Shown in pieces: positions 9,942 through 17,988 of a stretch of DNA of 36,637 bases. The translations under genes were made by a program, and so were the position numbers. The stretch covers positions 1-36,637 of the forward strand of contig JADFDC010000007.1 of NCBI GenBank assembly GCA_018263115.1, read 5' to 3'. Origin of the DNA: Thiobacillus sp. Its GTDB lineage: Bacteria; Pseudomonadota; Gammaproteobacteria; Burkholderiales; Thiobacillaceae. The notes under the pieces were generated by a model that saw only the letters and a list, made by a program, of their open reading frames with translations, ran no database searches and had not been told where the DNA came from. The stretch's first letter is position 1. Every line of letters starts with the position of its first letter.

Positions 9942-10571
9942 ATGGAAAATCAAGAACAAAATTTGGAGTATCCGGAAAACCTGAGAGTCAATCCGGAGTC
10001 GAGTGGGCAAGACAGTGTTGATCATTCCCGCCGCAAGTTCACGGGTGCAGGACTGGGTGTGTCGGCAATTTTTACACTTGCCAGCCAGCCAGTATTGGCA
10101 ACGGGCGGGAAGATATGCAAGTCGCAATCAGGTTTTCATAGCTTGGGTTTCGCCAGTCACCATGGCACCCCTGATTACTGTCACGGGAAGCCTCCAAGTG
10201 TTTGGTGTCAAAAATCAGACTGGGAATGCCCGGAATTAAAAGTCTGTTATCACGATAAACTCAAACGTGGCAGCCACTGTAACTACGGTACTAAAACCAG
10301 TTATTACGGACCAAATGGACCGACGTGCAAGGAAGTCATGATGGGCCAGTTCTGGGCCAATGCAACCGCCAAGCCTGACCCGGTCGGTCGAGAATGTGCC
10401 GCGACCTGGTTGAATATCAAGTATGGCTATATTCCCAGTTCGGTTTGTTCGGAAACTAAGCTGATGACCATGTGGAATGAGTTTACCAACACTGGTGTTT
10501 ATCATCCAATGGCAGGTGTTAACTGGTATGCGGCAGATATTGTTAAATACTGTCAATCACTGCAAGGCTGA
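9942..10571 (+). CDS. Cysteine-rich exported protein of unknown function, putative substrate of the adjacent modification cassette
   Basis: I do not recognise a characterised family. The 209 residues begin with a polar segment of about 28 residues, then SRRKFTG (29-35), a twin-arginine-like motif, and a hydrophobic stretch to VLA at 51-53, a plausible signal peptidase site; a Gly-Gly follows at 55-56. The remaining 156 residues contain ten cysteines (59, 80, 89, 96, 102, 113, 129, 152, 169, 204), an even number that fits disulfides or metal binding, and many His, Tyr and Trp. The C-terminus carries GVNWYAADIVKYC. The ATG at 9942 follows GAGCATAACC, a weak ribosome site. An intrinsic terminator ends the transcript before the PqqD-like gene. 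A Tat-exported, folded, possibly modified protein is my inference. Confidence 0.75.
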   Translation: MENQEQNLEYPENLRVNPESSGQDSVDHSRRKFTGAGLGVSAIFTLASQPVLATGGKICKSQSGFHSLGFASHHGTPDYCHGKPPSVWCQKSDWECPELKVCYHDKLKRGSHCNYGTKTSYYGPNGPTCKEVMMGQFWANATAKPDPVGRECAATWLNIKYGYIPSSVCSETKLMTMWNEFTNTGVYHPMAGVNWYAADIVKYCQSLQG

Positions 10572-10605
10572 ATGCCAGGAATAATTGCGTATATCAGTTA
10601 AATAG

Positions 10606-10633
10606 AAACCCGCTTCGTGCGGGTTTTTTATTT
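10606..10633 (+). terminator. Intrinsic terminator after the cysteine-rich protein gene
   Basis: A perfect 8-bp stem (AAACCCGC at 10606-10613, GCGGGTTT at 10619-10626) closes the five-base loop TTCGT and runs into a T-rich tract. It lies 34 bases after the stop. It separates strong transcription of the upstream gene from the three genes behind it, though readthrough is possible. Confidence 0.88.
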
Positions 10634-10699
10634 TAGGCGTTTCTGTCACGTTCCTTGCTATGCTTCTGCCTGGCAGTTCCTAAGAAATTGATTTTCTCA

Positions 10700-10945
10700 A
10701 TGTTGAAATCACCTTTGAAACCCGAAGATTCGCGTTTTCGTGTTGCCGTGTTCGAAGACGAAGCTGTGCTGTTTGATTGTCTTTCTGGTGATACTCACTA
10801 TCTCAGTCCATTGGCATATGCGAGGCTCCAAGGCATGTCGAGGGTGGATATCTCTTCGCAAATCGAAGGGGTGGGCGAGTCGGGCCTGGAAGAGTCTCTG
10901 AACGCCATTGATGCGCAGTTACGCGACTGGGGCCTGGCAGTTTGA
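10700..10945 (+). CDS. PqqD-like small protein of the HPr-rel-A type system
   Basis: A small protein of 81 residues from ATG 10700; an in-frame ATG at 10655 would add 15 residues that do not look like the family. The core AVLFDCLSGDTHYLSPLAYARL resembles the PqqD fold, which in peptide-modification pathways binds the precursor peptide and hands it to the modifying enzyme. The end, LNAIDAQLRDWGLAV, matches the closing helix and strand of PqqD-like domains. Its stop overlaps the TTG start of the HprK-related gene. No radical SAM enzyme is next to it, so it would serve a different enzyme, most simply the kinase-like or nucleotidyltransferase-like proteins downstream. Family assignment is by pattern and context; function is inference. 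Confidence 0.72.
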   Translation: MLKSPLKPEDSRFRVAVFEDEAVLFDCLSGDTHYLSPLAYARLQGMSRVDISSQIEGVGESGLEESLNAIDAQLRDWGLAV

Positions 10946-11862
10946 AGCTGTCTGATCTGACGCGGGCGGATGTAATGTCCAGGCTATCGCGTAATGGCCT
11001 GAGCTTGATGACTGGTCCATTCACAGTGCGAATCCGATCAGATATCCCTTATGTCGCGGAAGGGTTGGCTCAGCTCTATGGCCAGTTTGTATTGTCGGAT
11101 TTGGAATTCCAGGATTTTTATGTCAGTGTAAAACGCCCGTGTGGATTGCGCCGGTGGATCGCGCCGAAGGCTAATTTCATCTATGACGGGTTTCGGCCAT
11201 TTCAGCCCTTGCCGGCGGATCAGGCGTTTCCCATGCTGGAATGGGGGATGAACTGGTGTGTGTCTTCCCATGCGCATCACTTTCTCATCATTCATGCCGC
11301 GGTAGTCGAGAAAAACGGGTTTGCGGTGATTCTTCCTGCCCCGCCCGGTTCTGGTAAAAGCACGCTTTGCGCAGGACTGGTTTTGTCAGGATGGCGTTTG
11401 CTATCCGATGAGTTGACACTGATTGATCCGGCAACCGGATTGATTCACCCACTGCCGCGTCCCATCAGCCTCAAGAACCAGTCCATAAAAATCATTCAGG
11501 ATTTTTCGAGGGATGCCTTTCTTAATAGGCCTTCACACGATACTGCCAAGGGCACTGTCACTCACCTTCGGCCGCCAGATGATAGCGTCCACCGCCAGCA
11601 AGAACCGGTCAAACCCGGCTGGGTGATTTTTCCAAAATGGCAGGCTGAAGTTGAAGCGGCGCTCACGCCAAGATCTCAGGCGCAGACTTTTATTTACCTG
11701 GCACAGAACGCTTTCAATTACAGCCAGTTGGGGGAACGTGCATTTGATGCGGGAACGGAATTGATCCGGCAGTGCGACTGCTACGATTTCACTTATCACG
11801 CGCTACCGGATGCCATCCGGATGTTTGACGCGCTTGCTGAAGGCAAGAAAAGCATTAAATGA
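10942..11862 (+). CDS. HprK-related kinase A family protein
   Basis: A 306-residue protein with a P-loop, PAPPGSGKSTLCAGL (Walker A at about 132-141), followed by LLSDELTLID (153-162), in which D156 sits at the Walker B position of HPr kinase-like proteins. The central block HHFLIIHAAVVEKNGFAVIL before the P-loop is typical of the HprK C-terminal fold. The N-terminal 100 residues are not the DRTGG-type domain of true HprK, and the HPr-binding signature is not evident, so it is not the canonical bifunctional HPr kinase/phosphorylase. It starts with TTG at 10942 inside an overlap with the PqqD-like gene and overlaps the next gene by ATGA. It may phosphorylate a protein or peptide presented by the PqqD-like partner; that is inference. 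Confidence 0.82.
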   Translation: MKLSDLTRADVMSRLSRNGLSLMTGPFTVRIRSDIPYVAEGLAQLYGQFVLSDLEFQDFYVSVKRPCGLRRWIAPKANFIYDGFRPFQPLPADQAFPMLEWGMNWCVSSHAHHFLIIHAAVVEKNGFAVILPAPPGSGKSTLCAGLVLSGWRLLSDELTLIDPATGLIHPLPRPISLKNQSIKIIQDFSRDAFLNRPSHDTAKGTVTHLRPPDDSVHRQQEPVKPGWVIFPKWQAEVEAALTPRSQAQTFIYLAQNAFNYSQLGERAFDAGTELIRQCDCYDFTYHALPDAIRMFDALAEGKKSIK

Positions 11863-12932
11863 AGCTGCCGCTGATCAGTGAGGTGTTGAGTAATCCTGCG
11901 CTAGTTTCAGATTTGAATCTGGCTGACTGGGATGTGCTGGTCCGGCAGGCCCGGCGCACCGGCCTGCTCGCCCGCCTGGCGGAAACCCTCAAAGGCTCGA
12001 AGTGGGAAGCAAGTGTGCCCCGGCAGGTACGCTGGCACCTTGAGGCCGATCACGTTTTGGCTGAACGCCAGAAGATCGCGGTGAGATGGGAGGTCAGCCA
12101 GATCAGGGATGCGCTTATGGGGTTGGAAGCGCCCGTCATTTTGCTGAAAGGTGCCGCTTACGTGATGGCAGGCATGCCAGCCGCGCGTGGGCGCCTTTTC
12201 AGCGACGTAGATATCCTGGTGCCGCTTGAAAAAATCAATCAGGCCGAAGCGGCGCTGATGCTGGCGGGCTGGCATGCACAGGCGGAAGACGCTTACGACG
12301 AACGCTACTATCGACTATGGATGCACGAGATTCCACCCATGCAGCATATCAGGCGTGGCAGCGTAGTGGACATGCACCACGCCATTTTGCCGCGTACCGC
12401 CCGCTATCATCCTGATCCGCTAAAGTTGCGGGCTGCCGCTGTACCTATAGATAGCGTGCCAGGGCTTTTTGTGTTGCAGCCAGTCGACATGGTGCTGCAT
12501 GCCGCCTGCCATTTATTTCATGATGGCGAACTGCCGCACGGGCTTAGGGATTTGTCCGACATGGATTTGCTGCTCCGATATTTCGGAGCTGACCGAAATT
12601 TCTGGACGGAGTTACCGAAGCGTGCTGCTGAGCTTGAGCTAGAGCGTCCGCTATTTTATGCACTTCGTTACGCCCGGTACTTTTTCAAAACACCGGTACC
12701 TATAGCAGTTGACGTAGCCCTTAACAAAGCTGCGCCATCGTTGCCGTACATGATGGATGCCATGTTTCATCGCGCCTTGGGACCCGAGCATGACAGTTAC
12801 CGCGATAGTTTCTCCAGACTGGCACGGTTTGCCGCCTACATTCGCGCGCACTGGCTGCGTATGCCTCCGCTCATGCTGGCTCGGCATTTACTGCACAAGG
12901 CATTGATCTCGCGCAAGGAAGCCCCGACTTGA
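11859..12932 (+). CDS. Nucleotidyltransferase-fold protein (NTP_transf_5-like)
   Basis: A 357-residue protein of the uncharacterised nucleotidyltransferase family. LLKGAAYVM (about 93-101) and RLFSDVDILVP (112-122) form the active-site strand-turn; D116 and D118 would bind the catalytic metals. Further family features are the MHEIPPMQHIRR stretch, VDMHHAI, and the long helical C-terminal half with DMVLHAACHLFHDGE and LRDLSDMDLLL. It begins at the ATGA overlap with the kinase-like gene, so the two proteins are likely made in similar amounts. Related proteins are found in peptide-modification loci next to PqqD-like and HprK-related proteins. Substrate and transferred group are unknown. Confidence 0.82.
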   Translation: MKLPLISEVLSNPALVSDLNLADWDVLVRQARRTGLLARLAETLKGSKWEASVPRQVRWHLEADHVLAERQKIAVRWEVSQIRDALMGLEAPVILLKGAAYVMAGMPAARGRLFSDVDILVPLEKINQAEAALMLAGWHAQAEDAYDERYYRLWMHEIPPMQHIRRGSVVDMHHAILPRTARYHPDPLKLRAAAVPIDSVPGLFVLQPVDMVLHAACHLFHDGELPHGLRDLSDMDLLLRYFGADRNFWTELPKRAAELELERPLFYALRYARYFFKTPVPIAVDVALNKAAPSLPYMMDAMFHRALGPEHDSYRDSFSRLARFAAYIRAHWLRMPPLMLARHLLHKALISRKEAPT

Positions 12933-12956
12933 CGAATATTAGTGAAGCCTTATAAT
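12929..12956 (+). promoter_or_regulatory. Sigma-70 promoter of grxD
   Basis: TTGACG at 12929-12934 and a perfect TATAAT at 12951-12956 are 16 bases apart. The -35 box overlaps the stop codon of the preceding gene. Transcription would start near 12963, giving a leader of about 30 bases with the ribosome site AGGAGC at 12983-12988. Confidence 0.85.
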
Positions 12957-12980
12957 ACCTGAGTAAATTACTCAAGATAT
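12955..12980 (+). promoter_or_regulatory. IscR-like operator overlapping the grxD promoter
   Basis: The core GAGTAAATTACTC (12961-12973) is a perfect 6-1-6 inverted repeat, flanked by ATACCT on the left and AAGATAT on the right. This resembles the type 1 box bound by holo-IscR in proteobacteria. It overlaps the -10 box and the start site, where a repressor would act. GrxD is an Fe-S cluster carrier, a fitting IscR target. The match is by eye from memory of the consensus. Confidence 0.62.
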
Positions 12981-12994
12981 TCAGGAGCAATGCC

Positions 12995-13303
12995 ATGAGC
13001 GCACAAGAAACAATCCGTGAGCAGGTTACCAACAACAAGGTCGTGCTTTACATGAAAGGCACGCCGCAATTTCCCCAATGCGGTTTCTCGGCTAACGCGG
13101 CCGGTATTCTCAAAGCCTGCGGAGTAGGCAATTTTCTGGCGGTCAACGTGCTGGCCGATCCCGAAATCCGCCAGGGCATCAAGGAGTTTTCCAACTGGCC
13201 GACCATTCCACAGTTGTATATCAATGGCCAGTTTGTTGGCGGGTCCGACATCATGACCGAGATGTACCAGAAGGGTGAGCTGCAGAAATTGCTGACTTCC
13301 TGA
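12995..13303 (+). CDS. grxD: Monothiol glutaredoxin, CGFS type (Grx4/GrxD)
   Basis: A 102-residue monothiol glutaredoxin that binds and transfers [2Fe-2S] clusters with glutathione. The CGFS active site is at 29-32 in PQFPQCGFSANA; the family motif NWPTIPQLYINGQFVGGSDI is complete. ATG 12995 is preceded by AGGAGC at a good distance; the earlier ATG at 12990 is out of frame. Strong promoter and an IscR-like operator precede it and a strong terminator follows, so it is probably a single-gene unit although it often lies behind hemA-prfA-prmC in related genomes. Glutathione for its function is made by gshA and gshB in this window. Confidence 0.97.
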   Translation: MSAQETIREQVTNNKVVLYMKGTPQFPQCGFSANAAGILKACGVGNFLAVNVLADPEIRQGIKEFSNWPTIPQLYINGQFVGGSDIMTEMYQKGELQKLLTS

Positions 13304-13329
13304 TTAACCGCTAAGACTGTCCCAATTAA

Positions 13330-13366
13330 AAACCCCGCCGCCTGTTTCAGACAGCGGGGTTTAATT
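13330..13366. terminator. Bidirectional intrinsic terminator between grxD and the S4 gene
   Basis: AAACCCCGC (13330-13338) pairs with GCGGGGTTT (13354-13362), with a further small CTG/CAG stem in the loop. A-rich sequence lies to the left and T-rich to the right, so it can end transcription of grxD on the plus strand and of the ABC-F/S4 genes arriving on the minus strand. Confidence 0.85.
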
Positions 13367-13389
13367 GCTGCTTGGCGGTCCGCCAATAG

Positions 13390-13641
13390 CTATTTCTGGG
13401 TGACAGCGGCGATCACGAGGATTTTATGTCCCTGACATTCGACCGTTTGTTGAGCACGAATTTTCGCGGTCTTGCGGGCCTCGGGCAGGCCGTCAACCAT
13501 CACTTCGCCGTTGGCAATCAGCAGCTTTCCCTGTCCGCCGCTGTCAGCGATGCCGGTCAGCTTGAGCAGGTCACAGAGTGCAACATGCTCGCTGCGCAGT
13601 TCAAATGGCATCGTGATTCTGGTTTTGTCTTCTTGCGGCAT
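13390..13641 (-). CDS. Small S4-domain RNA-binding protein, YbcJ-like
   Basis: An 83-residue protein that is nearly all S4 domain: LCDLLKLTGIADSGGQGKLLIANGEVMVDG is the helix-turn-strand RNA-binding core, followed by ARKTAKIRAQQTVECQG. This resembles YbcJ-type proteins, which bind structured RNA, probably in ribosome assembly; the exact target is not known. An alternative start at the second Met (residue 11) would give a length closer to the family. Its start overlaps the stop of the ABC-F gene by one base (TAATG), so it is the second gene of that operon and may share its ribosome-related role. Confidence 0.85.
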   Translation of the reverse strand: MPQEDKTRITMPFELRSEHVALCDLLKLTGIADSGGQGKLLIANGEVMVDGLPEARKTAKIRAQQTVECQGHKILVIAAVTQK

Positions 13642-15233
13642 TATTTATCCTGACTGGCGAGATAGTCTTCGTAATTGCCGTGGAAATCGACAATGCCCTC
13701 GGCGCGAATTTCCAGAATGCGTGTTGCCAGCGAACTGACGAACTCGCGATCGTGGCTGACGAAAAACAATGTGCCCTTGTATTTCTCCAGCGCGTTGTTG
13801 AGTGACTCGATGGACTCCATGTCCATGTGATTGGTGGGTTCATCCATCAGCAGCACATTGTGTCGGCCCAGCATCAGCTTGCCGAACAGCATGCGGCCTT
13901 GCTCGCCGCCGGACAATACTTTTACCGATTTGCTGATTTCATCACCGGAAAACAGAAGACGACCCAACGTGCCACGCATCACCTGGTCGTCGTCGCTGGG
14001 TCGACCCCATTGCTGCATCCAGTCGAACAAGGTTTGATCCCTGGCAAAATCGGCGGCATGGTCCTGCGCGAAATAGCCCGGCGTCGCTTTCTCTGCCCAT
14101 TTGATCTTGCCATGCTGTGGTGTCAAATCGCCAGCCAGGCAACGCAGAAACGTAGTTTTGCCGATGCCGTTTTCGCCGATGATGGCAACGCGCTCGCCTG
14201 CTTCCACGCGCATGGAAAAATCCTTGAAAAGGGGCTGGTCATAGCCATGGCTTAAGTGCTCCACCTCCAGCGCCTGCCGGTGCAGTTTCTCGCGCTCGTC
14301 GTACTCAAAGCGAATGAAGGGATACTGGCGGCTGGATGGCTTGATGTCCTCTACCTTGATTTTTTCGATCTGACGTGCGCGGCTGGTGGCTTGCCGCGCC
14401 TTGGAAGCGTTGGCTGAGAAACGCCGTACGAATTCCTGCAAATCGGCAATCTGCTGCTTGGCCTTGGCGTTGTCGCGCGATTGCTGCGCTCGCGCCATCG
14501 TCGAGGCTTCCATGTAATCGTCATAATTGCCGGGATACACGGTGAGCTTGCCATAGTCCATGTCCGCCATGTGGGTGCAGACCTGATTCAAAAAGTGGCG
14601 ATCATGCGAAATGATGATCATCGTGCTGTTCTGCGCGTTCAGTACATCCTCCAGCCAGCGAATGGTGTTGATGTCCAGGTTGTTGGTGGGTTCATCAAGC
14701 AGCAGTATGTCGGGACTGGCAAACAGTGCCTGCGCCAGCAACACCCTCAGTTTCCAGCCGGGCGCTACCGCGCTCATCGGGCCGTTGTGAAGCGCCGTGG
14801 CGATTCCCACGCCAAGCAGCAGCTCGCCCGCGCGCGATTCGGCGGTGTAGCCGTCATATTCCGCGAACTGGCTTTCCAGCTCGGCGGCGCGCATATAGTC
14901 TGCCTCGCTCGCCTCCGGGTTCATGTAAATCGCGTTCTTTTCCGCGCTGGCGCGCCACATGTCCTCGTGCCCCATCATCACCACATCCAGCACGCGCTGG
15001 TCTTCGTAGGCAAATTGATCCTGCCGCAACCAGGCCATGCGCTCGTGCCTGTCCAGGCTGATGTTGCCCGCGGTGGGTTCCAGCACGCCCGCGAGAATTT
15101 TCATGAAAGTGGATTTTCCACAGCCATTCGCACCGATCAGGCCATATCGATTTCCATCGCCGAATTTGACCGACACGTTTTCGAACAGCGGCTTCGCGCC
15201 AAACTGCATGGTGATGTTATTGCTGATCAGCAC
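13641..15233 (-). CDS. ybiT: ABC-F family ATPase, YbiT-like
   Basis: A 530-residue soluble protein with two ABC ATPase domains and no membrane segment, the hallmark of ABC-F ribosome-associated factors. Domain 1 has Walker [13 protein letters not shown] (about 35-46) and the Walker [12 protein letters not shown]; domain 2 has [12 protein letters not shown], signature [11 protein letters not shown] and [11 protein letters not shown]. The linker between them is charged and helical, as expected for the arm that reaches the ribosomal E site. The N-terminus [12 protein letters not shown] and the overall plan are closest to YbiT. Such factors tune translation elongation under ATP limitation or stalling. 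It is transcribed together with the S4 protein gene. Confidence 0.9.
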   Translation of the reverse strand: MLISNNITMQFGAKPLFENVSVKFGDGNRYGLIGANGCGKSTFMKILAGVLEPTAGNISLDRHERMAWLRQDQFAYEDQRVLDVVMMGHEDMWRASAEKNAIYMNPEASEADYMRAAELESQFAEYDGYTAESRAGELLLGVGIATALHNGPMSAVAPGWKLRVLLAQALFASPDILLLDEPTNNLDINTIRWLEDVLNAQNSTMIIISHDRHFLNQVCTHMADMDYGKLTVYPGNYDDYMEASTMARAQQSRDNAKAKQQIADLQEFVRRFSANASKARQATSRARQIEKIKVEDIKPSSRQYPFIRFEYDEREKLHRQALEVEHLSHGYDQPLFKDFSMRVEAGERVAIIGENGIGKTTFLRCLAGDLTPQHGKIKWAEKATPGYFAQDHAADFARDQTLFDWMQQWGRPSDDDQVMRGTLGRLLFSGDEISKSVKVLSGGEQGRMLFGKLMLGRHNVLLMDEPTNHMDMESIESLNNALEKYKGTLFFVSHDREFVSSLATRILEIRAEGIVDFHGNYEDYLASQDK

Positions 15234-15360
15234 ATGAAGAACCCGGAGAAATGAAGCAAGCCGCGCATTTTACCCGCAATAAGCGCTTATTCTGTTTCAA
15301 CGGTCCGTATTTGATCAGGGCGGAAAGTGATGGCCGGGTGAGGGAGCACCTGGACCGCTG

Positions 15361-15978
15361 TCAATATGCCACGACCATTGGGTCCAGGCTGCGCCACAGA
15401 TACCAGGTTGCCACCGTGCGCCAGGGCTGCCAGCGCTCACCCTGTGCTTTCGCGCTGCTCGGGGTGACTTTCCCCCCATTTTCGTAATGCAGGCTGACGG
15501 CTTTCAGCAGGCCCAGATCATCCACCGGCCAGACATTGGGGCGCAAGAGGTGGAAAATAAGAAACATTTCGGCTGTCCAGCGACCAATTCCTCGAACGTC
15601 AACCAGTTCCGCGATGATTTCTTCATCCGCCATTCGGGCCCAGCGGCGCGGACGGATACGGCCTTCAGCGAAGTGCGCCGCCAGATCGATGGCATATTCC
15701 GCTTTCATGCGCGAAAGGCCGCAGGTGCGCAGGGCGTCAACGGACAGAGTCGAAATTATCTCTGGCTTGATGGGAGTGGCGGCGCAAACCCTTGCCCACA
15801 CGGCATCGGCTGCTTTCACGGAAATCTGCTGGCCGACGATGGCACGCAGCAGGGTTTCGAATGCATTGCCTCGGCTCTTCAAGGACGATCCGGGATGGGC
15901 GCGGATCAACTTTGCCATGACCGGGTCGCCACGCGAGAGCGCACGGCAGGCGGCAGCCCAGTAATCCGGCGATTTCAC
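15361..15978 (-). CDS. DNA-3-methyladenine glycosylase II, AlkA-like
   Basis: A 205-residue HhH-GPD DNA glycosylase that removes alkylated bases in base excision repair. FETLLRAIVGQQISVKAADAVW is the start of the conserved helical domain, LVDVRGIGRWTAEMFLIF (about 123-140) is the helix-hairpin-helix, and WPVDDLGL places the catalytic aspartate at D154. It lacks the N-terminal domain of E. coli AlkA, as do many bacterial homologues. Its ATG overlaps the ptsI stop by four bases, so it is carried at the end of the gsh-PTS transcript, a position without obvious functional sense. Confidence 0.92.
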   Translation of the reverse strand: MKSPDYWAAACRALSRGDPVMAKLIRAHPGSSLKSRGNAFETLLRAIVGQQISVKAADAVWARVCAATPIKPEIISTLSVDALRTCGLSRMKAEYAIDLAAHFAEGRIRPRRWARMADEEIIAELVDVRGIGRWTAEMFLIFHLLRPNVWPVDDLGLLKAVSLHYENGGKVTPSSAKAQGERWQPWRTVATWYLWRSLDPMVVAY

Positions 15979-17702
15979 GTTTTTCCGTTCAGCTTGTTCA
16001 ACAGGCTGGTGGTCTTTTCTGCATCGGTGTTTTTGAGCAGCGGAATGGCAAGGTCGGTCACCTCATCGATCATGCTGCCCAGAATCTGGTGTTTGACAGC
16101 CAGAATGCTGGCGGGCTGCATGGAAAAATGCCGCAGCCCCAGTCCAAGCAATAATCGCGTCAGCTGCGAATCTCCTGCCATTTCGCCGCAGACTGAAACG
16201 GGTTTGCCGGCCTTTTGGCCACTGCGAATGGTGTGCTGGATGAGACTTAACACGGCCGGGTGAAGGGGATCATAGAGATGCGCGACTGCATCATCCGCGC
16301 GATCGATGGCGAGCGTGTACTGGATGAGGTCGTTGGTGCCGATGGAAAGAAAATCCAGCTGTTTGGCAAATTGCTCGGCGAGCAGCGCGGCGGCGGGTAC
16401 TTCGATCATACCGCCTACCGGAATGCGTTCATCAAACCTTATTCCTTCCGCGCGCAAATTTTCCTTGGTTGCCGCGATCAGTTGCAGAGTGGCTCTCAAT
16501 TCCCCGAAATTGCCCAGCATGGGGATCAGGATGCGCACCTTGCCGAATACTGAAGCGCGCAGGATGGCGCGCAACTGGGTTTCAAACAACCTTGGTTCGG
16601 CCAAGCACAGTCTTATGGCGCGCAGCCCCAGTGCCGGGTTGTCGGCCACCGTATGTCCCCAGGGCGCCTGCTTGTCCGCACCAAGGTCCAGCGTACGGAC
16701 CGTGACGGGCTTTCCTTCCATGGTCTCGGCCACGATTTTGTATGCTTCGAACTGCTCATCCTCGGTAGGCAGATCGTCGCGGTTAAGGAAAAGAAATTCG
16801 CTGCGGAACAAGCCGATTCCCTGCGCACCGGATTCCAGCACGGCGGGCATGTCCTGTGGCAGTTCAATATTTGCGAACAACTCGACATTGGTTCCATCGA
16901 GCGTCTTGGCGCGGCTGGTTTTGAGTTTCTTGAGTTTCTCGGTGGCCTTGATCCAGGCCGCCTGACGGTGGCGATATTCTTCGAGTATCTTTTCGTCAGG
17001 GTCGACGATGACAACGCCTTCTCGGCCATCGACGATGATCCATTCGTGATCCTTAATCAGGCTTCTGGCCTGATGCAGCGCCATGACCGAGGGTATGCCC
17101 AGGCTTCTGGCCATGATGGCGGTATGCGAGGTGGCGCCGCCCAGATCAGTGATGAAAGCGGCAAAGCGCGTGCTCTTGAACTGGATCATGTCCGCCGGCG
17201 TCAACTCATGCGAGACCAGCACGCATTCCTCGCCGTCCGTCCCGGCCGGAAGCTGGCCGGGATGTCCCACCAGCACCTTGATAACGCGCTGCACGACTTG
17301 CACGACGTCTTCCTGACGCGAGCGCAGATACGGGTCTTCAATTTCCTCGAAGCGGGCGACCAGCGCTTCCATCTGCTGCGTAAGCGCCCATTCCGCATTG
17401 CAACGCTGTTCGCGGATCAGGCGTTTGGGTTCCTCGTCGATCATGTTGTCATCGAGGATCAGCAGATGCATGTCGAGGAATGCAGGCAACTCGGCCGGCG
17501 CGCTGGCAGGAATCTGTGAGCGCACGGTACGCAATTCCGTTCGGGTTTGCTCGACGGCATCATCGAACCGCTTGAGCTCGGAATCGATCTTATTTTCGGG
17601 CAGGGAATAATGCGCTACTTCAACACGCGACGGCGAGGCAAGATGCGCCCGTCCGATGGCGATGCCACTGGAGGCCCCAATGCCGTGCAGCGTAAAGCTC
17701 AT
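15975..17702 (-). CDS. ptsI: PTS Enzyme I (phosphoenolpyruvate-protein phosphotransferase)
   Basis: Enzyme I takes phosphate from PEP and passes it to HPr. From the ATG at 17702 it has 575 residues, the normal length; an in-frame ATG at 17783 would add 27 atypical residues inside ptsH. The start MSFTLHGIGASSGIAIGRA is typical. The phosphorylated histidine is H193 in LGGATSHTAIMAR. The PEP-binding C-terminal barrel shows GIGLFRSEFLFLNRDDLPTEDEQ, ALGLRAIRLCL, MIEVPAAALLAEQFAKQLDFLSIGTNDLIQY is the known signature region, and VCGEMAGD. It follows ptsH by 16 bases, with no membrane permease nearby, so it probably feeds a regulatory chain. Confidence 0.96.
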   Translation of the reverse strand: MSFTLHGIGASSGIAIGRAHLASPSRVEVAHYSLPENKIDSELKRFDDAVEQTRTELRTVRSQIPASAPAELPAFLDMHLLILDDNMIDEEPKRLIREQRCNAEWALTQQMEALVARFEEIEDPYLRSRQEDVVQVVQRVIKVLVGHPGQLPAGTDGEECVLVSHELTPADMIQFKSTRFAAFITDLGGATSHTAIMARSLGIPSVMALHQARSLIKDHEWIIVDGREGVVIVDPDEKILEEYRHRQAAWIKATEKLKKLKTSRAKTLDGTNVELFANIELPQDMPAVLESGAQGIGLFRSEFLFLNRDDLPTEDEQFEAYKIVAETMEGKPVTVRTLDLGADKQAPWGHTVADNPALGLRAIRLCLAEPRLFETQLRAILRASVFGKVRILIPMLGNFGELRATLQLIAATKENLRAEGIRFDERIPVGGMIEVPAAALLAEQFAKQLDFLSIGTNDLIQYTLAIDRADDAVAHLYDPLHPAVLSLIQHTIRSGQKAGKPVSVCGEMAGDSQLTRLLLGLGLRHFSMQPASILAVKHQILGSMIDEVTDLAIPLLKNTDAEKTTSLLNKLNGKT

Positions 17703-17718
17703 GTGCTGAAGCCTTGGT

Positions 17719-17988
17719 TCACTCGTCCTCCCCGAATTTGTCGGCGAACAATGCGGAGATGGCGGAAATCGCCTGATGTTCATCCGGGCCGCTGGTTTCC
17801 AGCGTGACTGTCGCGCCCTTGGCAGCCGCCAGCATCATGACACCCATGATGCTCTTGGCATTGACACGGCGGCCATTCCGGGAGAGGAATACCTCGCTTT
17901 CGAAGCTTGAGGCAAGCTGGGTAAGCTTGGCCGAAGCCCGTGCATGCAGGCCCAGCTTGTTGATGACTTCAATGTCCTGTTGCGGCAT
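17719..17988 (-). CDS. ptsH: Phosphocarrier protein HPr
   Basis: HPr carries phosphate on H15 (NKLGLHARASAKL) from Enzyme I to IIA proteins. The 89 residues also contain S46 in NAKSIMGVMML, the serine phosphorylated by HPr kinase in many bacteria, so HprK-type control is possible. The start overlaps the end of the IIA gene by 20 bases. The presence of HPr in the same window as an HprK-related protein is notable, although the two are about 6 kb apart on opposite strands and the HprK-related protein is not canonical HprK. Confidence 0.97.
   Translation of the reverse strand: MPQQDIEVINKLGLHARASAKLTQLASSFESEVFLSRNGRRVNAKSIMGVMMLAAAKGATVTLETSGPDEHQAISAISALFADKFGEDE

Noticed and set aside
10942-11862. 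Canonical HPr kinase/phosphorylase (hprK)
   Set aside because: The P-loop is present, but the N-terminal domain and HPr-recognition signature of true HprK are not seen, and the neighbours are PqqD-like and nucleotidyltransferase genes.
14481-15254. Open frame of 257 codons opposite the ABC-F gene
   Set aside because: Complete Walker A, signature and Walker B motifs on the minus strand show which strand is coding.
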